DNA of 10,174 nucleotides from Prolixibacteraceae bacterium UBA6162 (GCA_002428215.1 DIUI01000126.1:1-10174); one strand, 5' to 3'. Shown: positions 1 to 8,455, numbered from the stretch's first letter. Program-made: numbers and translations. The notes: generated by a model from the sequence alone, not told the origin.

Positions 1-3000
1 ATTAGAGAATCGCAGCTAAAAGAGAAGCATCGGTTTTATCAACCCAGTTTTTCCAGTAAAATTTTGGTGTATAAAGGCATGTTTACACCCGATCAGCTTA
101 GTAACTACTACCTCGATCTGAAAGACAAAAGATTAACCAGCGCCATTGCTCTTGTCCATTCACGTTTTAGTACCAATACATTTCCAACATGGGATCTGGC
201 ACAACCATTCAGGATGGTGGCCCACAATGGAGAAATAAACACCATCAGGGGAAACCGGCTTTGGATGCAGGCCAGGGAAGGGCTGCTTAAGTCCGATTTT
301 TTTGGGAGCGACATCAAAAAACTTTTGCCTATAATCGAAACCGGCAAATCGGATTCAGCCTCGTTTGATAACGTTCTCGAATTTTTGCATTTGGCAGGCC
401 GATCGTTACCGCATGCCCTATGCATGATGATTCCGGAATCTTTTAACGACAAGAATCCGATTCCAGACAGTCTTAAGGCGTTCTACGAATTCCAGAGTAC
501 CATAATGGAGCCATGGGATGGTCCGGCAAGTATGGTTTTCAGCGATGGCCGTTACATCGGTGGCACGCTGGACCGCAACGGACTCAGGCCATCAAGGTAT
601 GTAATAACCCACAGCGACCTTATTGTTATGGGTTCTGAAGTAGGGGTTCAAACTTTTGAGGCTTCCGAGATCAAGGAGAAAGGAAGACTCAGGCCCGGAA
701 AACTTCTGCTTGTGGATACCCAGCTCGGTATCATTATTCCCGATCAGGAGGTTAAAGATCAGCTGTCGCGTCGCAATCCCTATGCATCATGGCTTAAAGA
801 AAAGAGCCTGCTTTTGTCTGATATAAAAGTTAAACAGAGGGTTTCGTCGGGCATCGAGGAGTTTGAGCCATTTGCCGATACATTTGGTTACTCAAAAGAC
901 GATCTGTTGGAGATTATTCAACCCATGGCCCTAGAAGCTGCCGAACCGACCAATTCAATGGGCAACGACACACCTCTCAGTCTATTTTCGGAGCGGCCCA
1001 AATTGCTGTTTGATTATTTCCGGCAAATATTTGCCCAGGTAACCAACCCTCCTATTGACTCGATTCGCGAGGGGCTTGTAATGTCGCTTACCAACTATAT
1101 CGGTGCAGCCAACGCGAATGTGTTGGTTGAATCGCCGGAACACTGTCATCTGATCAAATTTGAGAGTCCGATTATCACGAATACCGATTTAGGCAAGATC
1201 AAAGATCTGAAGGATGAAATGTTCATCCACAAAACCATCCCTATGGTCTTTCCGGTTGACTCAGGTTTTTCGGGTTTTGAAAAAGCATTTCAGGAGATGC
1301 TGATTCAGGCAGAAAAGGCTGTCGACAATCAGAAAAATTATCTGATTTTGTCGCACCGGTCGGTTTCGTCAAAGCTGGCCCCTATCCCATCGCTGCTTGC
1401 GGTAGCTGCAGTACACCACCATCTCATCCGCTTGAAAAAAAGGATGCAGATAGGAATTATTGTGGAAACCGGCGATGCAAGGGAGGTAAACCATTATGCT
1501 CTGCTGCTGGGTTATGGTGCCAGTGTTATTAATCCATTTGGGGCTTTTGGGGTAATAGACCATCTGGTTAAGGAAGGAAAAATTGGCATCGAATACAAAC
1601 AGGCTCGAAAGAATTATATTAAGTCGATCGATAAAGGCCTGCTGAAAATATTTTCAAAAATGGGGGTTTCTACCCTACGCAGCTACCACGGTTCGCAAAT
1701 GTTCGAAGCGGTAGGTCTTGGTCGCGATTTGGTTGAAAAATATTTCACCGGTACGGCCTCAAGGCTTGGAGGAATTGGTTTGGAAGAGATTCACAAAGAG
1801 GTTATGATGTTTCACAACCGTGCCTACCAGCCAGCTCCGGGAGCAAGACCACTCCATTTCGATACTACCGGTGTGAATGCATGGCGTAAACTTGGGGAGC
1901 ATCATGCGTGGAATCCAGAAACAATCGGTTTATTGCAGTGGTCGACTCGGACCAACGACTACGAAAAATATAAGGAATTCAGCAGGCTTGTCGACCGCGA
2001 AAATTCAAAGCCAACGTTTATAAGGGGTTGCTTCAACCTTAAAAGAAACCCAATCCCCATTGATGAGGTTGAACCCATTGAGGCTATCATGAAACGATTT
2101 GTAACTGGTGCTATGTCTTACGGTTCTATCAGCATGGAAGCCCACGAAGCTCTGGCGGTGGCAATGAATACCATCGGAGGCAGAAGCAATACAGGCGAAG
2201 GGGGCGAAGATCCGGGACGTTTCGGAACAGAACGGCAGAGTGCAATAAAACAGATTGCATCGGGCAGATTTGGCGTTACCAATAACTATCTTACCAATGC
2301 AAGTGAACTTCAAATAAAAATTGCTCAGGGTGCAAAACCCGGCGAAGGGGGTCAGTTACCCGGATATAAAGTGAATGAAATAATCGCTAAAACTCGGAAC
2401 TCCACTCCGGGAATCACATTGATATCGCCCCCGCCCCATCACGATATCTATTCGATCGAAGATTTGGCACAATTGATCTACGATCTGAAGTGCACCAATC
2501 CGAGGGCACGGGTTTCGGTGAAGCTGGTAGCCGAAGATGGTGTTGGAACCATAGCTGCCGGGGTAGCAAAGGCCTACGCCGATCTGATTACCATTTCCGG
2601 AGGAGAAGGAGGCACTGGTGCCAGTCCGCTAAGCTCTATCCGACACGCCGGACTGCCGGCGGAGTTCGGCATTTCAGAGGCCCACCAAACGCTGGTAATG
2701 AACAACCTGAGGGGCCGTGTGAAACTTCAGGTGGATGGTCAGCTAAAAAATGGCCGTGATGTTGTCATTATGGGATGTCTGGGGGGCGAAGAGTTTGGTT
2801 TCGCCACTTCGGCGCTGATAACTCTGGGATGCATTATGATGCGCAAATGTCATCTAAATACCTGTCCTGCGGGCATTGCGACACAAGACCCTGAACTCAG
2901 AAAACGCTTTATAGGTCGCACCAACTATGCCATCACTTACTTCCGGTTTATAGCTACCGAAATCAGGGAATACCTTGCAGAGATGGGGTTCCGGAAGTTT

Positions 3001-4002
3001 GATGATATCGTGGGCAGAACAGACCTTCTTGAGGTAAATCCAGAGGTTACCAACTGGAAGATGGCTCAGGTCGACTTTTCAAAGGTGCTCTTTTTCCCAC
3101 CCGAAGCAAAGACAAACGACATTCGTTGCACGGTGGAAGGTCTAAAAAGCATTGAAGATCATCTTGATATGCAACTAATTAAGGGTTCCGCCAAAGCCAT
3201 TAAAGCAGGAGAGAAAGTGTGGCTCTCACACAAGCTTAATAATGTTGACAGAACAGTGGGCGCGATGCTTTCGGGTGAAATTTCACGTCGTTATGGTGAG
3301 CAAGCCCTTGCCGACGGCACGATTAACTGTACCTTTCACGGAACGGCAGGTCAAAGTTTTGGAGCATTTTCAGTGAAGGGTATTAACTTCCGACTGGAAG
3401 GCGATGCCAACGATTATTTCGGCAAAGGGCTTTCGGGGGCGCGACTCATAGTAGTGCCGCCCGCAGGAAGCACCTTCGTTCCGGAAGACAACATCATTAT
3501 TGGCAACACTTCGCTTTATGGTGCAACCAGCGGGGAGGCCTACATACGGGGAGTTGCCGGAGAGCGGTTCTGCGTAAGGAATTCAGGAGCTATTGCTGTA
3601 GTAGAGGGCACCGGCGATCATTGTTGTGAATACATGACAGGAGGCCGAACCGTAGTACTCGGTCGAACCGGGCGCAATTTTGCAGCAGGAATGAGTGGAG
3701 GTATAGCCTACGTGCTCGATAAGGATGGAAATTTTGAATATTTCTGCAACAAAGGGATGGTGGAACTCTCGCCAGTAGAGGATCGCAGCGACATTCAGGA
3801 GCTGCAGGAGTTAATCAACAACCATTTGATGTACACTAGGAGTTCGTTGGCAGCGGAGGTGCTGACCAATTGGGATGAATATCTCCCAAAATTCGTAAAG
3901 GTAATACCACTCGAATATAAAAAAGTATTACAAACCCAAAAGCTAAAGGCACTCGAAAAGAAACTTCAGCTTGCGGAAGACACCCCATCGCGTCACGAGT
4001 AG
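1..4002 (+). CDS. gltB: Glutamate synthase (NADPH) large subunit, 5'-truncated by the window edge
   Basis: This is the large (alpha) subunit of glutamate synthase. It releases ammonia from glutamine and channels it to an FMN site, where 2-oxoglutarate is reductively aminated to glutamate in the cytoplasm. The frame is open from base 1 (about 1333 codons visible), so the TTG at 64 is an internal codon and not the start. The family is usually about 1500 residues, so roughly 170-190 N-terminal residues, including the catalytic Cys1, lie off the window. The visible parts, in order, are: the end of the class II amidotransferase domain (RFSTNTFPTW, AHNGEINTIRGN, about bases 160-260); the central domain (FAQVTNPPIDSIREG, about 1030-1070); the FMN synthase domain (GAMSYGSISMEAHEAL from 2107, then GEGGEDPGRFG and KPGEGGQLPG); the 3Fe-4S cysteines in a C-X5-C-X4-C pattern (codons at 2830, 2848 and 2863); and the C-terminal GXGXG beta-helix domain (HGTAGQSFGAF from 3337). 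No frameshift is visible. gltD follows after 56 bases with no terminator seen, so the two are probably co-transcribed. Confidence 0.98.
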   Translation: MRESQLKEKHRFYQPSFSSKILVYKGMFTPDQLSNYYLDLKDKRLTSAIALVHSRFSTNTFPTWDLAQPFRMVAHNGEINTIRGNRLWMQAREGLLKSDFFGSDIKKLLPIIETGKSDSASFDNVLEFLHLAGRSLPHALCMMIPESFNDKNPIPDSLKAFYEFQSTIMEPWDGPASMVFSDGRYIGGTLDRNGLRPSRYVITHSDLIVMGSEVGVQTFEASEIKEKGRLRPGKLLLVDTQLGIIIPDQEVKDQLSRRNPYASWLKEKSLLLSDIKVKQRVSSGIEEFEPFADTFGYSKDDLLEIIQPMALEAAEPTNSMGNDTPLSLFSERPKLLFDYFRQIFAQVTNPPIDSIREGLVMSLTNYIGAANANVLVESPEHCHLIKFESPIITNTDLGKIKDLKDEMFIHKTIPMVFPVDSGFSGFEKAFQEMLIQAEKAVDNQKNYLILSHRSVSSKLAPIPSLLAVAAVHHHLIRLKKRMQIGIIVETGDAREVNHYALLLGYGASVINPFGAFGVIDHLVKEGKIGIEYKQARKNYIKSIDKGLLKIFSKMGVSTLRSYHGSQMFEAVGLGRDLVEKYFTGTASRLGGIGLEEIHKEVMMFHNRAYQPAPGARPLHFDTTGVNAWRKLGEHHAWNPETIGLLQWSTRTNDYEKYKEFSRLVDRENSKPTFIRGCFNLKRNPIPIDEVEPIEAIMKRFVTGAMSYGSISMEAHEALAVAMNTIGGRSNTGEGGEDPGRFGTERQSAIKQIASGRFGVTNNYLTNASELQIKIAQGAKPGEGGQLPGYKVNEIIAKTRNSTPGITLISPPPHHDIYSIEDLAQLIYDLKCTNPRARVSVKLVAEDGVGTIAAGVAKAYADLITISGGEGGTGASPLSSIRHAGLPAEFGISEAHQTLVMNNLRGRVKLQVDGQLKNGRDVVIMGCLGGEEFGFATSALITLGCIMMRKCHLNTCPAGIATQDPELRKRFIGRTNYAITYFRFIATEIREYLAEMGFRKFDDIVGRTDLLEVNPEVTNWKMAQVDFSKVLFFPPEAKTNDIRCTVEGLKSIEDHLDMQLIKGSAKAIKAGEKVWLSHKLNNVDRTVGAMLSGEISRRYGEQALADGTINCTFHGTAGQSFGAFSVKGINFRLEGDANDYFGKGLSGARLIVVPPAGSTFVPEDNIIIGNTSLYGATSGEAYIRGVAGERFCVRNSGAIAVVEGTGDHCCEYMTGGRTVVLGRTGRNFAAGMSGGIAYVLDKDGNFEYFCNKGMVELSPVEDRSDIQELQELINNHLMYTRSSLAAEVLTNWDEYLPKFVKVIPLEYKKVLQTQKLKALEKKLQLAEDTPSRHE

Positions 4003-4058
4003 CCAATCCACAAGACTTCAGCGAAAGTGTAAACGAATCATAATTTCAGTAAAAAATC

Positions 4059-5498
4059 ATGGCAGATCCAAAAGGCTTTATAATGATACCCCGTAAAGAG
4101 GGAGGATACCGTCCGGTAAAGGACAGAATTTTCGATTTCGGGGAGGTTGAACAAACCCTCAACACCGAAGACCGGAAACAACAGGCAGCACGTTGCATGG
4201 ATTGTGGTGTACCTTTCTGTAACTGGGGTTGTCCGGTAGGCAGCAAGATACCCGAATGGCAGGATTCTCTGTACCAGGGAAATTTCGACGAGGCATACAA
4301 AATCCTTCACTCATCCAACAGCTTTCCGGAATTTACCGGCAGGGTTTGTCCTGCTCCTTGCGAAAAGGCCTGCGTCCTGAATATCCATGAAGAACCGGTT
4401 ACGATTAGGGAAAATGAATGTGCAACCGTAGAAACGGCTTTCGATTTGGGTTTGATAAAAGCCAGAATTCCCAAAATAAGAACCGGTAAAAAAGTGGCTA
4501 TAGTTGGATCAGGGCCTGCCGGGTTGTCTGCAGCCGATTTGCTCAATCAGGCAGGTCATACGGTTACTGTTTTCGAAAAAAACGATGCCATTGGGGGCTT
4601 GCTTCGATACGGTATCCCCGATTTCAAATTGGCAAAGAGCGTGATAGACCGAAGATTAAAGCTATTTGAAGAAGAGGGAATCATTTTCAAGGTTAATGCA
4701 CCGGTTGGTGCAGCCATTTCGATAGAATCCCTGCAATCGGAATTCGATGCTATTTTGCTTGCTACCGGGGCAGAGCTTCCACGGGACTTGCAGGTTGAGG
4801 GGAGATCATTTAAAGGAGTGCACTATGCTATGGAATACCTTGCACAACAAAATAAGGTAGTTGCCGGTCAGGACATCCCCCAGAGTGAGCGTATTCACGC
4901 CAAGGATAAGCGTGTTCTGGTAATTGGAGGAGGCGATACGGGATCTGACTGCGTTGGAACCGCAATCAGGCAAAAAGCTGCCTCAGTGCTGCAAATCGAA
5001 ATTCTGCCCAAACCCCAGGAAAAACGGGAACCGGGAAACCCATGGCCTTACTGGCCGAATACACTGCGTACGTCAAGCTCTCATCTCGAAGGATGTGAAA
5101 GAAAATGGGGGTTGTCTACCAGTGAGTTGATTGGCAGTGATGGTAAAGTAACGCATGCAAAGCTTGTTCAGGTTGAGTGGAAAAAAGATGCTCAAAAACG
5201 GTGGCAGATGGAGGAGGTTGCAGGAAGCGCTGAATTAATAGAGGTAGACTTGGTGTTATTGGCCATGGGATTCACTCAACCGGTGCACGAAGGTTTGCTA
5301 TCGGAGCTGAATGTGAAACTCGATGCACGTGGAAATATTGCCGTCAACAAGTTCAAACAGACCTCGGTCGACAAAGTTTTTGCGGCTGGTGATGCCGAAC
5401 GGGGTGCGAGCCTGGTAGTATATGCTATTGAGGCAGGTAAAGTCGCGGCAGCTGGAGTGGATGCATTTTTAAGAGGATTGAACACTTCTGCCAATTAG
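4059..5498 (+). CDS. gltD: Glutamate synthase (NADPH) small subunit
   Basis: This is the beta subunit of glutamate synthase, a 479-residue flavoprotein of normal family length. It oxidises NADPH on FAD and passes electrons through 4Fe-4S clusters to the FMN and 3Fe-4S centres of GltB. The N-terminal iron-sulphur region shows two cysteine groups: C46, C49, C54 and C58 (CMDCGVPFCNWGCP), then C97, C101 and C105 (CPAPCEKAC). The FAD dinucleotide fold follows (VAIVGSGPAGLSAAD, residues 146-160), then the NADPH fold (VLVIGGGDTGSDC, residues 286-298) and the C-terminal flavin-contacting segment (AAGDAERGASLVVYAI, residues 442-457). The ATG at 4059 places the conserved start MADPKGFIMIPRKEGGYRPV correctly. 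It has no Shine-Dalgarno sequence, only an A-rich stretch upstream. It lies directly downstream of gltB, as the complex requires. Related proteins with this fold (the dihydropyrimidine dehydrogenase N-terminal unit, other GltD-like oxidoreductases) are unlikely given the adjacent gltB. Confidence 0.98.
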   Translation: MADPKGFIMIPRKEGGYRPVKDRIFDFGEVEQTLNTEDRKQQAARCMDCGVPFCNWGCPVGSKIPEWQDSLYQGNFDEAYKILHSSNSFPEFTGRVCPAPCEKACVLNIHEEPVTIRENECATVETAFDLGLIKARIPKIRTGKKVAIVGSGPAGLSAADLLNQAGHTVTVFEKNDAIGGLLRYGIPDFKLAKSVIDRRLKLFEEEGIIFKVNAPVGAAISIESLQSEFDAILLATGAELPRDLQVEGRSFKGVHYAMEYLAQQNKVVAGQDIPQSERIHAKDKRVLVIGGGDTGSDCVGTAIRQKAASVLQIEILPKPQEKREPGNPWPYWPNTLRTSSSHLEGCERKWGLSTSELIGSDGKVTHAKLVQVEWKKDAQKRWQMEEVAGSAELIEVDLVLLAMGFTQPVHEGLLSELNVKLDARGNIAVNKFKQTSVDKVFAAGDAERGASLVVYAIEAGKVAAAGVDAFLRGLNTSAN

Positions 5499-5565
5499 AA
5501 ACCAGTATATCCGAGCAGAACCTCTTCCAAATTTCTTCCACACCAATACCTGAATACCATGTTTT

Positions 5566-6459
5566 TTATAGCAAAGGGTATTCGGCGGGACGTTTCTGAC
5601 TCCATCGATTGTGCGACCACAGGTAGTGTTCCGGCTCCATACGAATACAATGCTCCATACTACGAATGTAAGTAAGCATAATTTCGTCGCCACTCATTTC
5701 TGATGGAGCATCGATTAGAGGAATAAATTCCATCTGATATCTACCACGGCCTATTTTCTTAGTGTAGGCCAAAAATACCGGCAGATTGGCTTTTTGGGCA
5801 ATCTTTTCCGGCCCAAGATTAAAGCATGCCTCCTGATTCATAAAATTTGTCCAGAATCGGTTGATGGCCGGAGGTCTTTGATCGGCACCCAGCACAAGAC
5901 AAACCGGTATGTTCTTTTGATGAAATTCCATGAGCGTTCGGGCTGATTTATGCACCGGAATGGTTACAGCTCCATATCGCTCGCGCATATTGGTGAGGTA
6001 TGCCTCAAATTCGGGATTCCCGCGCACCGGATTGTAAACTACCAGATATTGATGTTTCAGGTAGCGCTGCGTGATGGAACTCCATTCCCAATTATTGAGG
6101 TGCATTCCCAATAAAATAACGCTCCTACCCTCAGCAAAATGGCGATGGAGGGCTTCGACACCAGATACCGTCATGCGCTCTTTGAAAACAGACTCTTTCA
6201 TTCGCCATGCTTTGGCCGTTTCAAGCGAAATATCGCAAAGATGCCGATAAAATTTCCGCTCTATTACACGTAATTCCATAGCGGACTTTTCGGGAAAAGC
6301 ATGTAGGAGGTTCTTGCGGACAACTTTCCGGCGATAACCAACTATATACTGTAGAATGGGAGAAAGCAGATCCGAAAGAAGAAACAACAGTGGAAATGGG
6401 AGTCGGGCTATACCCTTCAACAGTGATAAGATAATTCCGTTGTAACGCGAAGAAGCCAT
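5566..6459 (-). CDS. LpxL/HtrB-family lysophospholipid (lipid A-type) acyltransferase, downstream paralogue
   Basis: This 297-residue protein belongs to the LpxL/HtrB/MsbB acyltransferase family. Characterised members sit on the cytoplasmic face of the inner membrane and transfer an acyl chain from acyl-ACP to a lipid A precursor. The start of the protein is hydrophobic (about residues 8-40, LLFLLSDLLSPILQYIV) and is followed by the family signature YRRKVVRKNLLHAFPEKS. The catalytic H-X4-E motif is H120 and E125 (MHLNNWEW). Further conserved blocks are GADQRPP (residues 191-197), FWTNFMNQ, NLGPEKIAQKANLPV and the C-terminal HYLWSHNRW. The ATG at 6459 is the natural start, because it aligns residue for residue with the start of the neighbouring paralogue. 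It lies 61 bases downstream of that paralogue's stop, so the two probably share a transcript. It converges on gltD with a 67-base gap. The acceptor (lipid A, or another phospho- or amino-lipid) cannot be told from sequence, so I give no symbol. Confidence 0.9.
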   Translation of the reverse strand: MASSRYNGIILSLLKGIARLPFPLLFLLSDLLSPILQYIVGYRRKVVRKNLLHAFPEKSAMELRVIERKFYRHLCDISLETAKAWRMKESVFKERMTVSGVEALHRHFAEGRSVILLGMHLNNWEWSSITQRYLKHQYLVVYNPVRGNPEFEAYLTNMRERYGAVTIPVHKSARTLMEFHQKNIPVCLVLGADQRPPAINRFWTNFMNQEACFNLGPEKIAQKANLPVFLAYTKKIGRGRYQMEFIPLIDAPSEMSGDEIMLTYIRSMEHCIRMEPEHYLWSHNRWSQKRPAEYPLL

Positions 6460-6520
6460 AAAAAAGGTTTATGGCCAATAAATGTACAAAAAAGAAATTT
6501 GCAAAAAGTGGCTTCCCATT

Positions 6521-7411
6521 TTAACTCAAAGAATGCTCTGAGGGTCGCCGGTGTTTCCATCTGCGATGCGACCATAAATAGAACTCAGGAGCAGAACGGA
6601 TATGGGCTTCCATTCGGGATGCGTATAGTTTTAAAATCTCAGACTGCTCCATACTACCCGGATTCTCTGTAAGGGTTTCGAACCAGGTTTGATAATAACC
6701 ACGCTTAATACGACGAACAAATTGAATTAGCACCGGCTGATTAAATCGCTGCGCAATCTTGGCTGGCCCATCAAAAAACTGCGTATCCTGATTAAGAAAA
6801 CGGATCCACAATTTATGAAACCAGGGAGGTGCCTGATCTGCCGCCAGCCAGGTAAGAACGGACTCTTCAGCCTTCTGTGCTTGAATTATTTTTCTTAGCG
6901 CCAGCGACATGGAGACAACTTTCCCCCCAAATCTGCTTCGTACCCGTCCGAAATAGCGGTCGAAAACAGGGTTGTGCAAAGGTTTATATACGAAAAAAAC
7001 GGTTGGATTTAACGCGAGGGGAAGCGACAACATCCATTCCCAGTTGGCGTAGTGCATAGCCAAAACAACAACACTTTGTCCGCGGCTCTGATATTGATTT
7101 ATAATCTCAGGATTCAAAACCTCCACCCTTTTGGAATAGTCGTTTGGTGACATTCTTTCCGATTTCAGAGATTCCACCATCAAATCGGCAAGAAAATTAT
7201 AGTATCGGCGGGCAATCTGCTTTAGTTCGGCAGGTGATTTGTCAGGAAAAGAGTTTTGCAGGTTTACAGTTACTACTGCCCTTCTGTAGCGGAATAGATA
7301 GTAAAGTATAAATGCCAGTCCATCAGAAAAAAAATAGAGCAAACCCCATGGCATCCGGGAGGCAAGCCTTAAAATTCCGAGCATTAAATGGGAAAAATAT
7401 CTTTGAAACAT
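6521..7411 (-). CDS. LpxL/HtrB-family lysophospholipid (lipid A-type) acyltransferase, upstream paralogue
   Basis: This 296-residue protein is of the same family as its downstream neighbour and, as promoter-proximal gene, is probably transcribed first. It has a hydrophobic N-terminus (MLGILRLASRMPWGLLYFFSD), then YRRAVVTVNLQNSFPDKS, the catalytic H-X4-E motif at H120 and E125 (MHYANWEW), AADQAPP (residues 190-196), LWIRFLNQ, FFDGPAKIAQRFNQPV and FYLWSHRRW near the end. Catalytic positions coincide exactly with those of the other copy. By hand count, 48 of the first 126 residues are identical without a gap. Both therefore appear catalytically intact and descend from one duplication, now well diverged. 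They could act on different acceptor positions or acyl donors, but that is inference. The ATG at 7411 has no Shine-Dalgarno sequence, and a Bacteroidota-like -7 box (7429-7436) lies just upstream. No terminator is seen in the 61 bases before the second gene. Confidence 0.9.
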   Translation of the reverse strand: MFQRYFSHLMLGILRLASRMPWGLLYFFSDGLAFILYYLFRYRRAVVTVNLQNSFPDKSPAELKQIARRYYNFLADLMVESLKSERMSPNDYSKRVEVLNPEIINQYQSRGQSVVVLAMHYANWEWMLSLPLALNPTVFFVYKPLHNPVFDRYFGRVRSRFGGKVVSMSLALRKIIQAQKAEESVLTWLAADQAPPWFHKLWIRFLNQDTQFFDGPAKIAQRFNQPVLIQFVRRIKRGYYQTWFETLTENPGSMEQSEILKLYASRMEAHIRSAPEFYLWSHRRWKHRRPSEHSLS

Positions 7412-7428
7412 GATGGTATTCGTAGCTG

Positions 7429-7436
7429 CAAAGCTA
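7429..7436 (-). promoter_or_regulatory. Candidate Bacteroidota -7 promoter box for the acyltransferase pair
   Basis: Read on the minus strand, this is TAGCTTTG (followed by C), an exact match to the Bacteroidota sigma-factor -7 consensus TAnnTTTG. It ends 17 bases before the ATG at 7411, implying a very short leader. No TTTG-type -33 element is found 19-20 bases upstream, where the sequence is instead GC-rich (around CCGGTGG). The case therefore rests on one eight-base match in the right place and direction. Confidence 0.4.
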
Positions 7437-7568
7437 AATCAATATTTCCAATTGCCACCGGGCAGAGATTTTTAAAAATTGGTATCTCGGGCAAAAATAA
7501 GCCCAAAGAATCTATCCCTACAACGCAGCAAGCCGGAAGTTAGTGTCCAAACTTTTTTCTGTCGAAAA

Positions 7569-7600
7569 ATTGATAGTAACCCGGAAAGCCCTTATCTTCG
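7569..7600 (+). promoter_or_regulatory. Candidate Bacteroidota -33/-7 promoter for the phosphodiesterase-murQ pair
   Basis: ATTG (7569-7572) is followed after 20 bases by TATCTTCG (7593-7600). This resembles the Bacteroidota promoter architecture (TTTG, about 19-21 bases, TAnnTTTG), with one mismatch in each box. Transcription would start at roughly 7605-7608. That leaves an untranslated leader of about 80 bases before the preferred ATG at 7685, but only about 18 bases before the alternative ATG at 7625. A short T5C/GA5 inverted repeat (7554-7559 with 7564-7569) lies just upstream of the -33 box. Together with the minus-strand box at 7429-7436, this suggests that the 273-base region drives transcription both ways. 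Confidence 0.45.
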
Positions 7601-7684
7601 TTAGCTAAAATAGTAGCTGTCAAAATGTTTGCCACACATTTTCAAAGTGTCATTTTTCAGTTTGATAACCAAAGATTTATCCGT

Positions 7685-8455
7685 ATGAAATTTTTCACGC
7701 TAATTCTTATCACGATGGCCATTTCAGGGGCATCTGCCCAAAACGTATATATAGCGCACCGCGGGGCTTCGTACGATGCGCCTGAAAACACAGTGGCTGC
7801 AGCACAGTTGGCCTGGGATCACGATGCCGATGCCGTGGAGATTGATGTACACCTGGCATCAGACAATCGGATTGTGGTAATTCATGACAAAGACACCAAA
7901 AGAACCGCCCTCAGCAAAAGCAATATGGTGATTAGAAATACACCCTCATTGGTTTTGCGAAACCTCGATGTTGGATCGTGGAAAGATGCTGCCTTTAAGG
8001 GCGAAAGAATTCCCTTTCTGGAAGAAGTTATTGCAACGGTACCCGATGGCAAGCTCCTCGTGGTGGAAATAAAATGCGGCAGTGAGATAGTTCCGCATAT
8101 GGAACGCATTCTCAACCAGCATCCTAAAAAGTCACAAATCGTATTCATAAGTTTTGACTGGAACGCAATTACAGAATTAAAAAAAGCTTTCCCATCGAAC
8201 AATGCATACTGGCTTTCGGGTTCAAAAGCCGACATTAAGAAGAGAATGCCTCAGTTGATACCGTCAGGTCTGGATGGAATTAATCTGCACTATTCGGTAA
8301 TCGACCAGCCACTGGTCGATGAAGTCCGGTCTCTTGGTCTGGAGGTGCTTGCATGGACTGTAAACGACCCTGATGAAGCCAGAAGACTGATTTCGCTGGG
8401 AGTGACAAAAATTACAACCGACCGGCCTCAATGGTTAAAACAACAGATAGAATAG
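7685..8455 (+). CDS. Secreted glycerophosphodiester phosphodiesterase (GDPD family)
   Basis: This 256-residue protein is predicted to be exported. GDPD enzymes hydrolyse glycerophosphodiesters, such as deacylated phospholipids, to sn-glycerol 3-phosphate and an alcohol. The N-terminus MKFFTLILITMAISGASA is a compact signal peptide with a likely signal peptidase I cut after A18 (ASA before Q19). Family motifs follow: IAHRGASYDAPENT (His25), VEIDVHLASDNRIVVIHD (metal ligands E52 and D54, and H67), LLVVEIK (E128 and K130), and the C-terminal VLAWTVNDPDEARRLISLGVTKITTDRP. The catalytic set looks complete. An ATG at 7625 would add 20 residues before the signal sequence (MFATHFQSVIFQFDNQRFIR). I prefer 7685 because it gives a textbook signal peptide; neither start has a Shine-Dalgarno sequence. 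murQ follows after 60 bases on the same strand, suggesting co-transcription. The true substrate, and whether the protein stays in the periplasm, are unknown. Confidence 0.92.
   Translation: MKFFTLILITMAISGASAQNVYIAHRGASYDAPENTVAAAQLAWDHDADAVEIDVHLASDNRIVVIHDKDTKRTALSKSNMVIRNTPSLVLRNLDVGSWKDAAFKGERIPFLEEVIATVPDGKLLVVEIKCGSEIVPHMERILNQHPKKSQIVFISFDWNAITELKKAFPSNNAYWLSGSKADIKKRMPQLIPSGLDGINLHYSVIDQPLVDEVRSLGLEVLAWTVNDPDEARRLISLGVTKITTDRPQWLKQQIE

Larger units (their letters stand above)
7412..7684. other. Divergent intergenic region
   Basis: These 273 bases separate the leftward acyltransferase pair from the rightward phosphodiesterase. Besides the two candidate promoters, they hold a 12-base A/T palindrome (7468-7479, A-T5-A5-T) and a short GGGC/GCCC inverted repeat (7489-7492 with 7501-7504, eight-base loop). 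Neither is strong enough to call an operator or terminator. I see no tRNA, riboswitch or separate small gene. The only ATG-initiated frame is an in-frame extension of the phosphodiesterase from 7625. Confidence 0.6.

Noticed and set aside
64..66. TTG as a possible start codon of gltB
   Set aside because: The frame stays open to base 1, and the visible upstream residues plus the VYKGM motif belong inside the amidotransferase domain. The true start is off the window.
2490..2759. Arginine- and tryptophan-rich 89-codon frame inside gltB, and the antisense frames over gltB, gltD, murQ and the acyltransferases
   Set aside because: They lie wholly within well-supported conserved genes in other frames and show no recognisable domain. 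They are shadow frames.
5552..5583. GAATACC/GGTATTC inverted repeat in the gltD/acyltransferase convergent region, as a terminator
   Set aside because: Seven pairs with an 18-base loop containing a T-run, and one arm lies inside the acyltransferase coding end. It is no better than chance, and no other hairpin is seen in the 67-base gap (5499-5565).
6478..6485. Minus-strand TACATTTA as a promoter for the downstream acyltransferase
   Set aside because: It lacks the final G of TAnnTTTG and has no suitably spaced -33 box. A/T-rich gaps give such matches often, and co-transcription from upstream is simpler.
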